Part shown: positions 31,076 through 39,712 of the stretch, in pieces | Layout of the letters: each line of letters begins with the position of its first letter | How positions within the stretch are numbered: the first letter of the stretch is position 1 | From: OM182 bacterium MED-G28 | Lineage (GTDB): Bacteria; Pseudomonadota; Gammaproteobacteria; Pseudomonadales; Pseudohongiellaceae | Reading direction: 5' to 3' | Length of the DNA: 64,000 nt | NCBI GenBank assembly: GCA_002457215.1 | Contig: NTJZ01000001.1 | Coordinates: 1-64,000 of the forward strand | Translations under genes and position numbers: made by a program | Notes under the pieces: generated by a model | What the model was told of the DNA's origin: nothing | Seen by the model: the letters and a program-made list of their open reading frames with translations, nothing else | Databases searched by the model: none

Positions 31076-31105
31076 ATGGCGAAATACAAGGGCTTACTAA
31101 AATGA
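31076..31105 (+). other. Nine-codon ORF overlapping the exbD start
   Basis: ATG at 31076, preceded by AGGGA at 31068-31072, encodes MAKYKGLLK and ends in TGA at 31103-31105, overlapping the exbD ATG (31102) as ATGA. It could be a coupling leader peptide, or the N-terminus of ExbD displaced by a frameshift. No homology can be claimed for so short a peptide. Confidence 0.35.
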
Positions 31106-31509
31106 AATCAGGAATAATGAAAAAGAAGGGGCAAGATGAAGCAGGAGAAATCGATCTCACTCCGATGCTCGATGTGGTCTTCATCCTTCTTATTTTTTTT
31201 ATCGTAACTTCTGTCTTCGTCACAGAGGCTGGAATTGATGTATCCAAGCCAGAGGCTTCTACAGTCGAAGATACATCCGGGGACTTAATCCTAATTGCTG
31301 TTGGGCCTTCGGGCGATATCTGGATTGATGGTGATCAGATAGATCCACGCTTCATTCGGTCGCGCTTCGAACTGCGTTTAGCAGATGCGCCAAACTCCGC
31401 AGTTATAATTCAAGCTGACCAAAGTTCGAATAACGAGCAGGTGATGCTAATACTGGAAGCAGCACGTGAAGCAAATATAGACGACGTTAGTATTTCGGCG
31501 GAGGCTTAG
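31102..31509 (+). CDS. exbD: ExbD/TolR family proton-channel partner
   Basis: A 135-residue protein with one N-terminal membrane helix (about residues 21-43) and a periplasmic domain. The key proton-transfer aspartate lies in EIDLTPMLDVVFILLIFFIV. The periplasmic part has DGDQIDPRFIRSRFE and AVIIQADQSSNNEQVMLILEAA. It has its own possible Shine-Dalgarno (AAGGG about 10 bases upstream) and also overlaps a nine-codon upstream ORF. It works with ExbB and TtpC to drive TonB. Confidence 0.93.
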   Translation: MKSGIMKKKGQDEAGEIDLTPMLDVVFILLIFFIVTSVFVTEAGIDVSKPEASTVEDTSGDLILIAVGPSGDIWIDGDQIDPRFIRSRFELRLADAPNSAVIIQADQSSNNEQVMLILEAAREANIDDVSISAEA

Positions 31510-31513
31510 AATA

Positions 31514-32131
31514 ATGATATTTGTCAGATGGACACTTTCTATGGCAATGGCCGGTGGTATCACACTTGGTCTTTTTTATTTCATGCAGTTTTTGATTGCA
31601 ACTGGGGAGGCATTCGATGAGCGCATCTCTGTAGTTAAAATTGTTGATGCAACAATGCCTGAAATCGAACTTGAAGTTATTGAGGAAATCGATAAACCCG
31701 AACCAATTGAAGAAGTGGTCCAAGAGCAGCCAGAAATACAAGAACGACAAACGAACCTTGATTCTGGGCCAGCTTTAAATATCCAAAGGGCCTCTGTCGA
31801 ACTAGATACAGGCCTGCAGTTATCTAATGCGTCAATTGCAGCTACCGATGGAGATTATCTTCCGTTGGTCGCGATAGCGCCACAATATCCAACAAGAGCT
31901 GCCCAGCGGGGCATACAAGGCTGGTGCTTAGTAAGCTTTACTGTCGATGGCCTCGGCAATGTAGTGGAGGAGTCGATTGAGGTGGTCGACGCTGAACCGG
32001 CAAACATATTCGACCGCTCATCACTTCGTGCTGCGGCTAGGTTCAAATTTCAGCCTCGCGTAGTAGACGGCGAGGGTGTAAATGTTGATGGTGTCCAATA
32101 TCTCTTTAGATATCAGCTTGAGGACAACTAA
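31514..32131 (+). CDS. tonB: TonB family energy-transducing protein
   Basis: A 205-residue TonB of the short TonB2 kind. An N-terminal membrane anchor (about residues 9-28) is followed by an acidic, Pro/Glu-rich spacer (IDKPEPIEEVVQEQPEIQE) and a C-terminal TonB domain (VAIAPQYPTRAAQRGIQGW, then FTVDGLGNV and AARFKFQPRVVDG). It would contact TonB boxes of outer-membrane receptors. No TonB-dependent receptor is encoded in this window, so the substrate is unknown. It starts 4 bases after exbD. Confidence 0.93.
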   Translation: MIFVRWTLSMAMAGGITLGLFYFMQFLIATGEAFDERISVVKIVDATMPEIELEVIEEIDKPEPIEEVVQEQPEIQERQTNLDSGPALNIQRASVELDTGLQLSNASIAATDGDYLPLVAIAPQYPTRAAQRGIQGWCLVSFTVDGLGNVVEESIEVVDAEPANIFDRSSLRAAARFKFQPRVVDGEGVNVDGVQYLFRYQLEDN

Positions 32132-32133
32132 AT

Positions 32134-33555
32134 ATGACTAAAATTAGTAAATTAAAACTAGTCTTTCTTTCAGCAGTCTTAGCCGTACCAGTGCTACCTC
32201 AGCAAATCGTATTGGCAGGGGAAGAACAGCGCGCTCCACCCCAAGCACGCACCGCGGGTACGCTTGGCCCTCAAGTCATGCGGGCTATTAGTTCTATACA
32301 GGAACTAATGCAACCTGAGGATGAGGAAGACGAACCCGATCTAGCTGCAGCGAAGCTTGAACTAGACGAGCTTTATGACAGACGCTGGGAGCGCATGAAC
32401 GACTTCGAAAAGCAGACAGTCTTAAACTTTTACACTAATTATTGGCTAACGCTAGAAAATTATCCTGAAGCGATAAATACCTTTAAGCAGTTACTCGAAA
32501 TCGAAGCGTTACGCGAGGATACAAGACTACGAACTCTCAAGTCACTTGGTCAATTGACCGCTGCAGAGGAAGTATGGCAAGAGTCTATTCAGTACTATGA
32601 GCTCTGGCGAGAAGCCTCTCTTGTTGAGGATGACATTGTATATCGGGGTCTATCATACGCTCATTACCAAGCTGATGAATTTACTGAAGCTTTACCATAT
32701 TGGATAGCCTATATGGAATTGTTATTGGAGCGATATGAGCAGAGCTTGCTACCAGTGGAAGTAGATGGAGTTCTCCAGCCAGCAGAACCGCAAGAATTCC
32801 CGCTAGGTCGAGACGACTATTCATATCTTAATGGGCTCTATTTTACTTTGGAAGACTTTCCAAACGCTCTAGAGCTAACCAAAACAATGATTATGTTATT
32901 TGATAATCAGACGGATTGGATGAATCTAAGCGCAATCTATTCCGGCCTTGATGATGAGGAAAGAAGAGTGCGGTCGCTCAATGTTGCCTATCTCAAGGGT
33001 ATGATAGAGGACGAAAACCGCTTTCTTAATTTGGGCCAATCTATGGGAGGAATCGACGTTCCTTTAAGTGGATCCAAAATAATCGTGGATGGAATGGAAA
33101 AGCAAATCGTTGAAGAAAGCGAAGAAAACCTTGAGACACTAGCGCAGATGCATTTAATAGGCGCAGACTTCGAAGGAGCGTTAGGACCATCTCGACGGGT
33201 AGCAGAAATGTCTGACAGCGGCGATGGCTACGATACATACGGCTACATCCATTATGCTTTGGCGAATTATCAGGATGCTGCAGATGCATTTCAGATGGCC
33301 GTAGACAAGGGTAATTTAAGTAATAGCGCCGACACGCTACTCTTTTTAGCACGGTCTTTAATAGAACTAGATGACTTTGAAGGCGCACGGAACGCGGCAG
33401 TTGATTCAGCAGATGCGGGCAATGAGTCCGAACAAAGAAGCGCTAACGACTACATACGGTTCATTGATAGTACTGAAGAACGGTTTAACATTATTGAAGA
33501 AAGGAAGGCCGATGCGATTGATTTCTATCGACCTTATCCTTCACTGTTGGAATAG
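32134..33555 (+). CDS. Exported tetratricopeptide-repeat protein of the TonB2-like cluster
   Basis: A 473-residue protein with a signal peptide (KISKLKLVFLSAVLAV, cut near VLA-GE) and then helical TPR-type repeats through most of its length, for example NYWLTLENYPEAINTFKQLL, DAYSYLN-like segments around 230 and YGYIHYALANYQDAADAFQM near 375. A TPR protein of this type ends TonB2/TtpC clusters in Vibrio and many marine gammaproteobacteria. It starts 2 bases after tonB and is followed by an intrinsic terminator. A scaffold role in the periplasm is inference. Confidence 0.85.
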   Translation: MTKISKLKLVFLSAVLAVPVLPQQIVLAGEEQRAPPQARTAGTLGPQVMRAISSIQELMQPEDEEDEPDLAAAKLELDELYDRRWERMNDFEKQTVLNFYTNYWLTLENYPEAINTFKQLLEIEALREDTRLRTLKSLGQLTAAEEVWQESIQYYELWREASLVEDDIVYRGLSYAHYQADEFTEALPYWIAYMELLLERYEQSLLPVEVDGVLQPAEPQEFPLGRDDYSYLNGLYFTLEDFPNALELTKTMIMLFDNQTDWMNLSAIYSGLDDEERRVRSLNVAYLKGMIEDENRFLNLGQSMGGIDVPLSGSKIIVDGMEKQIVEESEENLETLAQMHLIGADFEGALGPSRRVAEMSDSGDGYDTYGYIHYALANYQDAADAFQMAVDKGNLSNSADTLLFLARSLIELDDFEGARNAAVDSADAGNESEQRSANDYIRFIDSTEERFNIIEERKADAIDFYRPYPSLLE

Positions 33556-33614
33556 TTTTTCACAGAAATAGCGTGCTAAGCGCTTGAATTTCTGAGAAAT
33601 GGCCTTATTAAAAG

Positions 33615-33647
33615 CCTGCCTATGAATTAATAGTCAGGTTTTTTTTT
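33615..33647 (+). terminator. Intrinsic terminator between the TPR gene and htpG
   Basis: CCTGCCTAT at 33615-33623 pairs with ATAGTCAGG at 33630-33638 (nine pairs with one central mismatch, 6-base loop) and is followed by nine T residues (33639-33647). It ends the TonB2-like operon but also lies only 25 bases before the htpG ATG. Confidence 0.85.
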
Positions 33648-33672
33648 GATAAGAATTTGATGGAGTAAGACG

Positions 33673-35595
33673 ATGAATGCGAGTACCAAAGCTGAAACAC
33701 GCGGTTTCGAAACAGAGGCGAAACAGTTACTGCAACTAATGATTCATTCTCTTTATAGTAACAAAGAGATATTCCTTAGAGAGTTAATATCTAACGCTTC
33801 AGATGCTGCGGACAAACTACGGTTTGAGGCACTATCTAATGGAGAGCTACTTGGTGAAGATTCTGATCTTAAAGTACAGATTGATTTTGATGAAAAAATG
33901 AAAACAATAACTATTTCTGACAATGGTATTGGAATGAACAAAAAAGAAGTGATTTCCAATCTCGGTACTATCGCAAAGTCAGGCACTGCACAATTTCTTG
34001 AATCTCTAACCGGAGATCAGCAAAAAGACTCTCAACTAATCGGTCAGTTTGGAGTTGGTTTTTACTCCGCTTTTATAGTCGCTGATGAAGTTGAAGTGCT
34101 CACTCGGAAAGCTGGCACAAAAACAAAAACGGCTACTTTATGGAAATCAAAAGGTGAGGCGGAATACTCCATAGAAAGTTCGACTAAAGAACATAGAGGT
34201 ACTGCAGTCACATTATATTTGAAAGATGATGACAAAGAATTTGCCGAGAACTATCGCCTAAGAAGCATAGTAAAAAAGTATGCGGACCACATTTCTATAC
34301 CTGTGATGATGGCAAAACAGGCTAACTCTGCAGACGGCGATACTGGGGACGATAAAGCAGATACAAAGGAAGTAGAGTACGAATCAGTAAATGATGCAAA
34401 AGCTTTATGGACTCGTTCTCGGGCTAAGGTGAAAGCTAAAGAGTATAAAGAATTTTACAAACATATCAGCCATGATTTTGAAGACCCTATTCAATGGAGC
34501 CACAATAAAGTAGAAGGGAAACTAGAATACACAAGTCTTTTATATATTCCCGGTCGAGCACCTTTTGATTTATGGAATAGAGATACAGCTAGAGGCTTAA
34601 AACTTTATGTTCAGCGTGTTTTCATTATGGATGATGCTGAGCAGTTCATGCCCTTATATTTGCGCTTCATGAAAGGTGTGGTTGACTCAAACGATATTTC
34701 CTTAAACGTTTCCAGGGAAATACTCCAAAAAGATCCTGTCGTGGACTCAATGCGCAGCGCATTGACCAAGCGAGCTCTGGATATGTTAGTAAAACTACGT
34801 AAAAAAGATAAAGAGAAATACAATAATTTCTGGGGGCAGTTTGGGCAAGCTCTTAAAGAGGGGCCAGCAGAAGATTTCACTAACAAAGAAAAAATAGCCA
34901 AATTATTACAGTTCACAACAACAAGTTCTGAATCTGAAACTCAAGAGGAAGGGCTCGAAGAGTATGTCGCTCGCATGCAAGAGGGGCAGGAGAAAATATA
35001 TTATGTAGCCGCTGAGTCTCTAAAAGCTGCACAGAATAGCCCGTTGCTTGAGATATTCCGTAAGAAAGGTATTGAAGTGATTCTGATGCATGACCGTATT
35101 GACGAGTGGATGATGGGACATCTTCAGGATTTTGATGGAAAACAGTTCCAAGACATAGCAAGAGGCGAGCTTGACCTTGGGAATTTGGAAGACAAAGGTG
35201 ATAAAAAACAAAAAGAAGAGACTGAAAAGGAATTTGCTGACCTTGTGACTCGTATACAAGATATATTAGGCGAAAGAGTGAAGGAGGTTCGCATAACCCA
35301 CAGGCTTACCGATTCTCCTGCTTGCCTTGCTATAGATGAGCATGATATGGGTTCTCAAATGCGCAAAATTATGGAAGCATCAGGACAGGCTGTGCCAGAA
35401 TCTAAGCCGATTTTTGAAGTAAATCCCGAGCATCCGCTAGTCGCTAAGCTAGATAAAGAGGCCGATGAAGAGCGCTTCGCCGATTTGGTATCAATTCTTT
35501 TCGATCAAGCAAATCTAGCCGATGGAGGGCAACTTGAAGATCCGGGAGAGTTTTCAGCGCGCTTGAATAAATTGCTAATGCAATTAACAGGGTAA
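33673..35595 (+). CDS. htpG: Molecular chaperone HtpG (Hsp90)
   Basis: A 640-residue bacterial Hsp90. The GHKL ATPase domain begins near residue 12 with [20 protein letters not shown] and [14 protein letters not shown]; nucleotide-binding motifs include [11 protein letters not shown] and [15 protein letters not shown]. The middle domain has [20 protein letters not shown] and [23 protein letters not shown] lies about 10 bases before the ATG. It is convergent with argS, with only 16 bases between the stops. Confidence 0.98.
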   Translation: MNASTKAETRGFETEAKQLLQLMIHSLYSNKEIFLRELISNASDAADKLRFEALSNGELLGEDSDLKVQIDFDEKMKTITISDNGIGMNKKEVISNLGTIAKSGTAQFLESLTGDQQKDSQLIGQFGVGFYSAFIVADEVEVLTRKAGTKTKTATLWKSKGEAEYSIESSTKEHRGTAVTLYLKDDDKEFAENYRLRSIVKKYADHISIPVMMAKQANSADGDTGDDKADTKEVEYESVNDAKALWTRSRAKVKAKEYKEFYKHISHDFEDPIQWSHNKVEGKLEYTSLLYIPGRAPFDLWNRDTARGLKLYVQRVFIMDDAEQFMPLYLRFMKGVVDSNDISLNVSREILQKDPVVDSMRSALTKRALDMLVKLRKKDKEKYNNFWGQFGQALKEGPAEDFTNKEKIAKLLQFTTTSSESETQEEGLEEYVARMQEGQEKIYYVAAESLKAAQNSPLLEIFRKKGIEVILMHDRIDEWMMGHLQDFDGKQFQDIARGELDLGNLEDKGDKKQKEETEKEFADLVTRIQDILGERVKEVRITHRLTDSPACLAIDEHDMGSQMRKIMEASGQAVPESKPIFEVNPEHPLVAKLDKEADEERFADLVSILFDQANLADGGQLEDPGEFSARLNKLLMQLTG

Positions 35596-35611
35596 GCTTT
35601 GGATGGATAAC

Positions 35612-37357
35612 CTACATGCGTTCAAGGGTTTCGATACCAAGTAAATCGAGCCCTTGCTGGAGAGCCGAGGCAGTTAACTTGGCGAGTGAAAGCCTTGAGT
35701 TTCTCTTAAGGGGGTCACTCTTCAAGATCGGGCAAGCTTCATAAAAACGCATAAATAAACCAGCCAATTCATACAAATAATTACAGAGTTGATTAGGGAA
35801 GCAGTCTTCACTAACGGAGTGAATTATGTCCGAAATCTGGAGTATCTTCAGGATCAATAAGCGTTCTTCATTTTCGTCGATAGATATAATTTCTTCTTCA
35901 AAGTCTTCCGCTTCTCCTTTACGTAAAATACTTTTAATTCGCGCGTAAGCATACATTAAGTAAGGCGCGGTATTACCCTCGAATGAGAGCATCATGGACC
36001 AGTCAAAAATGTAGTCTGATGTTCTATTTTTAGAGAGGTCTGCATATTTTACAGATGCGATTCCGACTTTCTTTGCGATGGATAAACATAGCTCTTTATC
36101 AAGCTCAGGATTCTTCTCCGTAACTAAATCATATGCCCTACGCACAGACTCATCCAGTAAATCAATTAACTTTACTGTATCGCCTGAGCGAGTTTTGAAA
36201 GGCGTGCCATCGCTTCCCATCATCGTGCCATAGGCGATATGTTCTAAAGAGATCTTATCAGAAGTTAATTGCGCTGATTTAGATACTGCAAATACTTGTT
36301 GGAAATGTAAGGATTGACGTGCATCAACCACGTACAAAGAACGGTCTGCATCAAGCTCTTCAGAGCGAAATTTGATTGCGGCTAAGTCAGTAGTGGAATA
36401 CAAGTAACCCCCATCAGATTTTTGAATAATTACCGGCAATGGATTGCCGTCTTTACCTACGAATTCTGATAAAAAAACAACTTTGGCACCATCTGATTCG
36501 GATAGCAGGCCTTTGCTATTAAGTAACTCAGTAACCCCTTCTAGATCATCGTTGTAACGGCTTTCTGCATCGAGATCATCACGACTTAAGGTGATGTTTA
36601 GCTTGTCATATATTTCTTCGCAGTGAGTAAGTGATTCTTCAATAAACTGATTCCAGACTTGCTTATAGCTAGGGTCTCCACTCTGTAGTTTGACTACGCT
36701 CTTGCGAGCCTCATCGGCAAACTCCGGATCAGCGTCAAATTTATTTTTTGCCGCGCGGTAAAATTGCTCTAAATCAGAAAGTTGTTGGGGTAATTCTCCA
36801 GTTTTTTGCTTCTGCAGTTCTTGCATAAACGCGATCAACATTCCAAATTGCGTTCCCCAGTCCCCTACATGATTCTGTCTAACTATTTTATGGCCTACTT
36901 TTTCCATAACACGTACCAAACTATCGCCTATGATAGTGCCTCGTAAGTGACCAACATGCATTTCCTTAGCGAGATTGGGAGAGGAATAGTCGACTACGAT
37001 GGTTGCTGGTGATGCTACGCGAGTCACTAAAGCTTCCGGCTTTAATAGAGCAACGTTGGCTAGGCTCAGTAGAGCGACATTACTAATTCGTATATTTATG
37101 AACCCAGGGCCCGCTATGGCATAAGATTCCACAATATTATTTTCAAGGGCGTTTAGGTGCTCGACAACTTGCTGCGCGAGCTCTCTTGGGTTTCGGTCTA
37201 GCTGTTTTGCGACCGACATTATCCCATTAGCTTGATAGTCGCCAAATTCCGGCTTTGAGGCGGTGATCACGTTACCATTGCAGTTTTCTATTCCTGAGCA
37301 TTCGCTAATGGCGGCGCCCACTTGCAGATTTAGTAGTTGTTTGAAGGTTGCCTTCAT
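35612..37357 (-). CDS. argS: Arginine--tRNA ligase
   Basis: A 581-residue class I synthetase charging tRNA-Arg. The N-terminal Add1 domain is followed by the HIGH-type motif [20 protein letters not shown] (about residues 125-145). [15 protein letters not shown] and the [26 protein letters not shown] anticodon-domain start are characteristic; the KMSKS site is replaced by [10 protein letters not shown], as usual for bacterial ArgS. The C-terminal DALR domain is complete. It is alone on the minus strand. Confidence 0.97.
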   Translation of the reverse strand: [581 protein letters not shown]

Positions 37358-37478
37358 TCAAAGATAAAATAGTGTCAGAGTGAAAATCCAGAGGATTGTA
37401 CACTATCTTGATCGAAACAGATTAAAGTACGATGGGCTTGGTCGTTTTTCGTAACTCAATTCCTAATAGCAGTGCATA

Positions 37479-37509
37479 TTGACAAGATATATGCTGATTA
37501 AAATATAAC
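37479..37509 (+). promoter_or_regulatory. Candidate sigma-70 promoter of rluC
   Basis: A consensus TTGACA at 37479-37484 is followed by TATAAC at 37504-37509 with a long 19-base spacer (a weaker AATATA gives 17). It lies about 40-70 bases before the rluC GTG in the argS-rluC divergent gap. Confidence 0.45.
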
Positions 37510-37550
37510 CAATTGATTGTTTCGAGCATTACTTTGAGTAAATTCTACTA

Positions 37551-38489
37551 GTGGCTTCTACCGACAAAGTTCAATTAGTTGCCATCACAGAGCGGCATGT
37601 TGGGCAAAGACTCGACAATTTCCTAATTCGAGAATTAAAGGGTGTTCCTAGGTCACGTATTTACAGGTTAATCCGCAGAGGCGAGGTCCGCGTAAATAAG
37701 AAGCGCTGCAAACCAGATACTAAGCTAAGCCTTGGGGATAATATCCGCATACCCCCTGTAAGCAATGTTAGAGAGACTTCATCAAAGATTATTACCCCCG
37801 GATTAAGCGAGCTGTTGACCAATAGCATTCTATTGGAGTCAGACATGATGATAGTTTTGAACAAACCCGCTGGATTATCAGTACATGGGGGCAGCGGTGT
37901 AAGGCTTGGATTGATAGAAGCCATGCGTCAAATTAAGGATGAGTGGTCTGATCTAGAACTTGCTCATCGGCTCGATCGTGACACTTCTGGCTGTCTCGTA
38001 ATTGCCAAAACAGGCAAATTTTTAAAGACAATACAGAGTGAGTTTCAAAAAAATGCTGTAGGTAAAACCTATCTTGCTCTGGTCCACGGTGAGTGGCCGC
38101 AAGACTTGCTTGCTATAGACGTCCCTCTCAAGAAGAATCAGCTAAATTCGGGGGAGCGGGTAGTTAAGGTTAATACTGATGGCAAAAGCTCAAAGACCCT
38201 TTTTAAGTGTTTAGAAAGGTTTCAGGGGGCGAGTTTGCTGGAAGCTAGCCCAGTCACAGGCCGTACCCATCAAATTAGGGTTCATTGTCAGTATGCGGGT
38301 CACCCAATTATCGGAGACTTAAAATATGGTCCAAAAGGCCCTGAAAACATGTTTAAACGGATTAGCAAACTGTGTTTGCATGCGGCAAGAATCCGCTTTC
38401 CTGATCCTGTTACGCACGGAACTCTAGAAGTAGAAGCCCCTTTAGATAAATACTTTCAGAGCGTTATAAACGAATTTCATAATAACTAA
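37551..38489 (+). CDS. rluC: Ribosomal large subunit pseudouridine synthase C
   Basis: A 312-residue RluA-family enzyme that in E. coli modifies 23S rRNA positions 955, 2504 and 2580. The N-terminal S4 domain (QRLDNFLIRELKGVPRSRIYRLIRRG) is followed by LNKPAGLSVHGGSG and the catalytic HRLDRDTSGCLVIAKT (Asp of HRLDRDTSG). The C-terminal RTHQIRVHCQYAGHPIIGD is diagnostic. The start is GTG 37551. RluC rather than RluA or RluD is suggested by the S4 domain sequence and the neighbouring yceD-rpmF block. Confidence 0.92.
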   Translation: MASTDKVQLVAITERHVGQRLDNFLIRELKGVPRSRIYRLIRRGEVRVNKKRCKPDTKLSLGDNIRIPPVSNVRETSSKIITPGLSELLTNSILLESDMMIVLNKPAGLSVHGGSGVRLGLIEAMRQIKDEWSDLELAHRLDRDTSGCLVIAKTGKFLKTIQSEFQKNAVGKTYLALVHGEWPQDLLAIDVPLKKNQLNSGERVVKVNTDGKSSKTLFKCLERFQGASLLEASPVTGRTHQIRVHCQYAGHPIIGDLKYGPKGPENMFKRISKLCLHAARIRFPDPVTHGTLEVEAPLDKYFQSVINEFHNN

Positions 38490-38542
38490 TAATATCAACT
38501 GTATAGTTAAATTATTTAATGTGTAAACTCGCACAAATATTT

Positions 38543-38571
38543 TTGACACCAGCTGTCTCTGGGCCTATTAT
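38543..38571 (+). promoter_or_regulatory. Strong sigma-70 promoter of yceD-rpmF
   Basis: TTGACA at 38543-38548, exactly 17 bases, then TATTAT at 38566-38571, with a GC-rich discriminator (TGCGCGCC). Transcription should start near 38578, only about 3 bases before the yceD ATG, so the mRNA may be leaderless. Confidence 0.8.
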
Positions 38572-38580
38572 TGCGCGCCT

Positions 38581-39114
38581 ATGTCGGAGACCCAAATTCC
38601 AGCTTATGTAGATACCCGCAAAGTATTTCACCAGCATGAAGAACTTATAGGGACTGTTAGTTTACAAAGTTTACCGAGATTTAAAGAATCTTTGGCAAAT
38701 GATCAAGGAATTGTGGAGATAGCTCTTTATTTTTCAGTTAATGATTCAAAGCAACGGATTATTAAGGGAAACATCTCTGCTCATGTAGAAGTCGCGTGTC
38801 AGCGGTGTTTGGAGCCTTTAGCCATTTATTTAGAGGACGACATATGTTTAGTGTTACTTGAGGAAGAAAGCGCAGCAGCGAGTCTAGGTCCAGAGTTTGA
38901 CCCTTGGATCTGCAGCGAATTTAAGCTGTTGCTGACCGAAGTGGTGGATGAGCAACTTATGCTATGTATGCCAATAGTGAATTATCACGAAACTGAAGAT
39001 TGCTTAAAGCAATTAGAGTATAAAAGGGTAGAGCTATCAACCAATAGCTCTTCGCAGGCTTCCTTTAAAGAAAGCCCTTTTTCGGTACTCAAGAACTTAA
39101 AAAATAAAGCTTAA
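38581..39114 (+). CDS. yceD: YceD family protein (DUF177), 23S rRNA accumulation protein
   Basis: A 177-residue YceD homologue. The family CxxC lies in VEVACQRCLEPLAIYL, and the end ESPFSVLKNLKNK matches the family's C-terminus. E. coli YceD affects 23S rRNA processing and is always next to rpmF, as here (44 bases upstream). The N-terminus MSETQIPAYVDTRKVFHQ is the natural full-length start, yet the promoter hexamers place the transcript start about 3 bases before this ATG and no Shine-Dalgarno is possible. Confidence 0.92.
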   Translation: MSETQIPAYVDTRKVFHQHEELIGTVSLQSLPRFKESLANDQGIVEIALYFSVNDSKQRIIKGNISAHVEVACQRCLEPLAIYLEDDICLVLLEEESAAASLGPEFDPWICSEFKLLLTEVVDEQLMLCMPIVNYHETEDCLKQLEYKRVELSTNSSSQASFKESPFSVLKNLKNKA

Positions 39115-39158
39115 ATTATTGATATATAATGATATAAGGAAACACCCAGGAGCTTCAA

Positions 39159-39338
39159 ATGGCTGTTCAAAAAAGTAAAGTGACTCGCTCAAGACGAAAT
39201 CAACGGCGAACACATGACTCACTTTCCGGACCCACTTTATCTACTGACAAAACTACAGGTGAAGTGCATCGCCGTCATCACATGACTGCGGATGGTTTTT
39301 ATAAAGGCAAAAAAGTTTTGGATCTTGGCGACGAATAA
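39159..39338 (+). CDS. rpmF: 50S ribosomal protein L32
   Basis: A 59-residue basic ribosomal protein: [17 protein letters not shown] at the N-terminus, then a variable Ser/Thr-rich part, [17 protein letters not shown] at the C-terminus. An AGGAG Shine-Dalgarno lies about 6 bases before ATG 39159. The zinc cysteines found in some L32 proteins are absent, as in other gammaproteobacterial copies. It follows yceD and precedes the plsX relic. Confidence 0.96.
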   Translation: MAVQKSKVTRSRRNQRRTHDSLSGPTLSTDKTTGEVHRRHHMTADGFYKGKKVLDLGDE

Positions 39339-39363
39339 ATTCGGGCTCCGTAACCGAATAGTA

Positions 39364-39660
39364 ATTAAAGTTGCTCGGAGAGAGCGGTGTCAGATTAATA
39401 GCCCCCGCTTTAATACATGCGTTAGATAATTACCCTGATCTGTCTATCATTTTGGTTGGCGATGCAAACCAAACAGAAACGTTAATGTCTGACAATAAAG
39501 TCATTCCATGCAGTATCCTCAAAGCATAGATTCGGGAAGTCACATAGGGTGGTAGCACAACTCATTGAATTTTTACTAAAACTAAAGACATTATGCTTCG
39601 CTTGATTGGCGAAAGATCACCATCATTATAAAAGCCGTTTAAGCTTAAATGTTGCGAACG
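39364..39660 (+). pseudogene. plsX: Decayed remnant of plsX (phosphate acyltransferase)
   Basis: The slot between rpmF and fabD normally holds plsX. Here only about 300 bp remain, with PlsX-like fragments in different frames. After IKVA (39364-39375), a shifted frame from 39377 reads GVRLIAP, then PALIHALDNYPDL and ILVGDAN, resembling the start of PlsX, and hits TAG at 39527. A second frame from 39508 reads YPQSIDSG, and a third near 39549 reads VVAQLIEFLLK, resembling residues far downstream in PlsX. The pattern implies frameshifts plus a large internal deletion. Identification is by recalled family sequence, not by alignment. Confidence 0.7.
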
Positions 39661-39712
39661 TCATGAAAATTGGATAACAGTTCATTTCGAAGATTAGTTT
39701 AATAGGTTTTGT

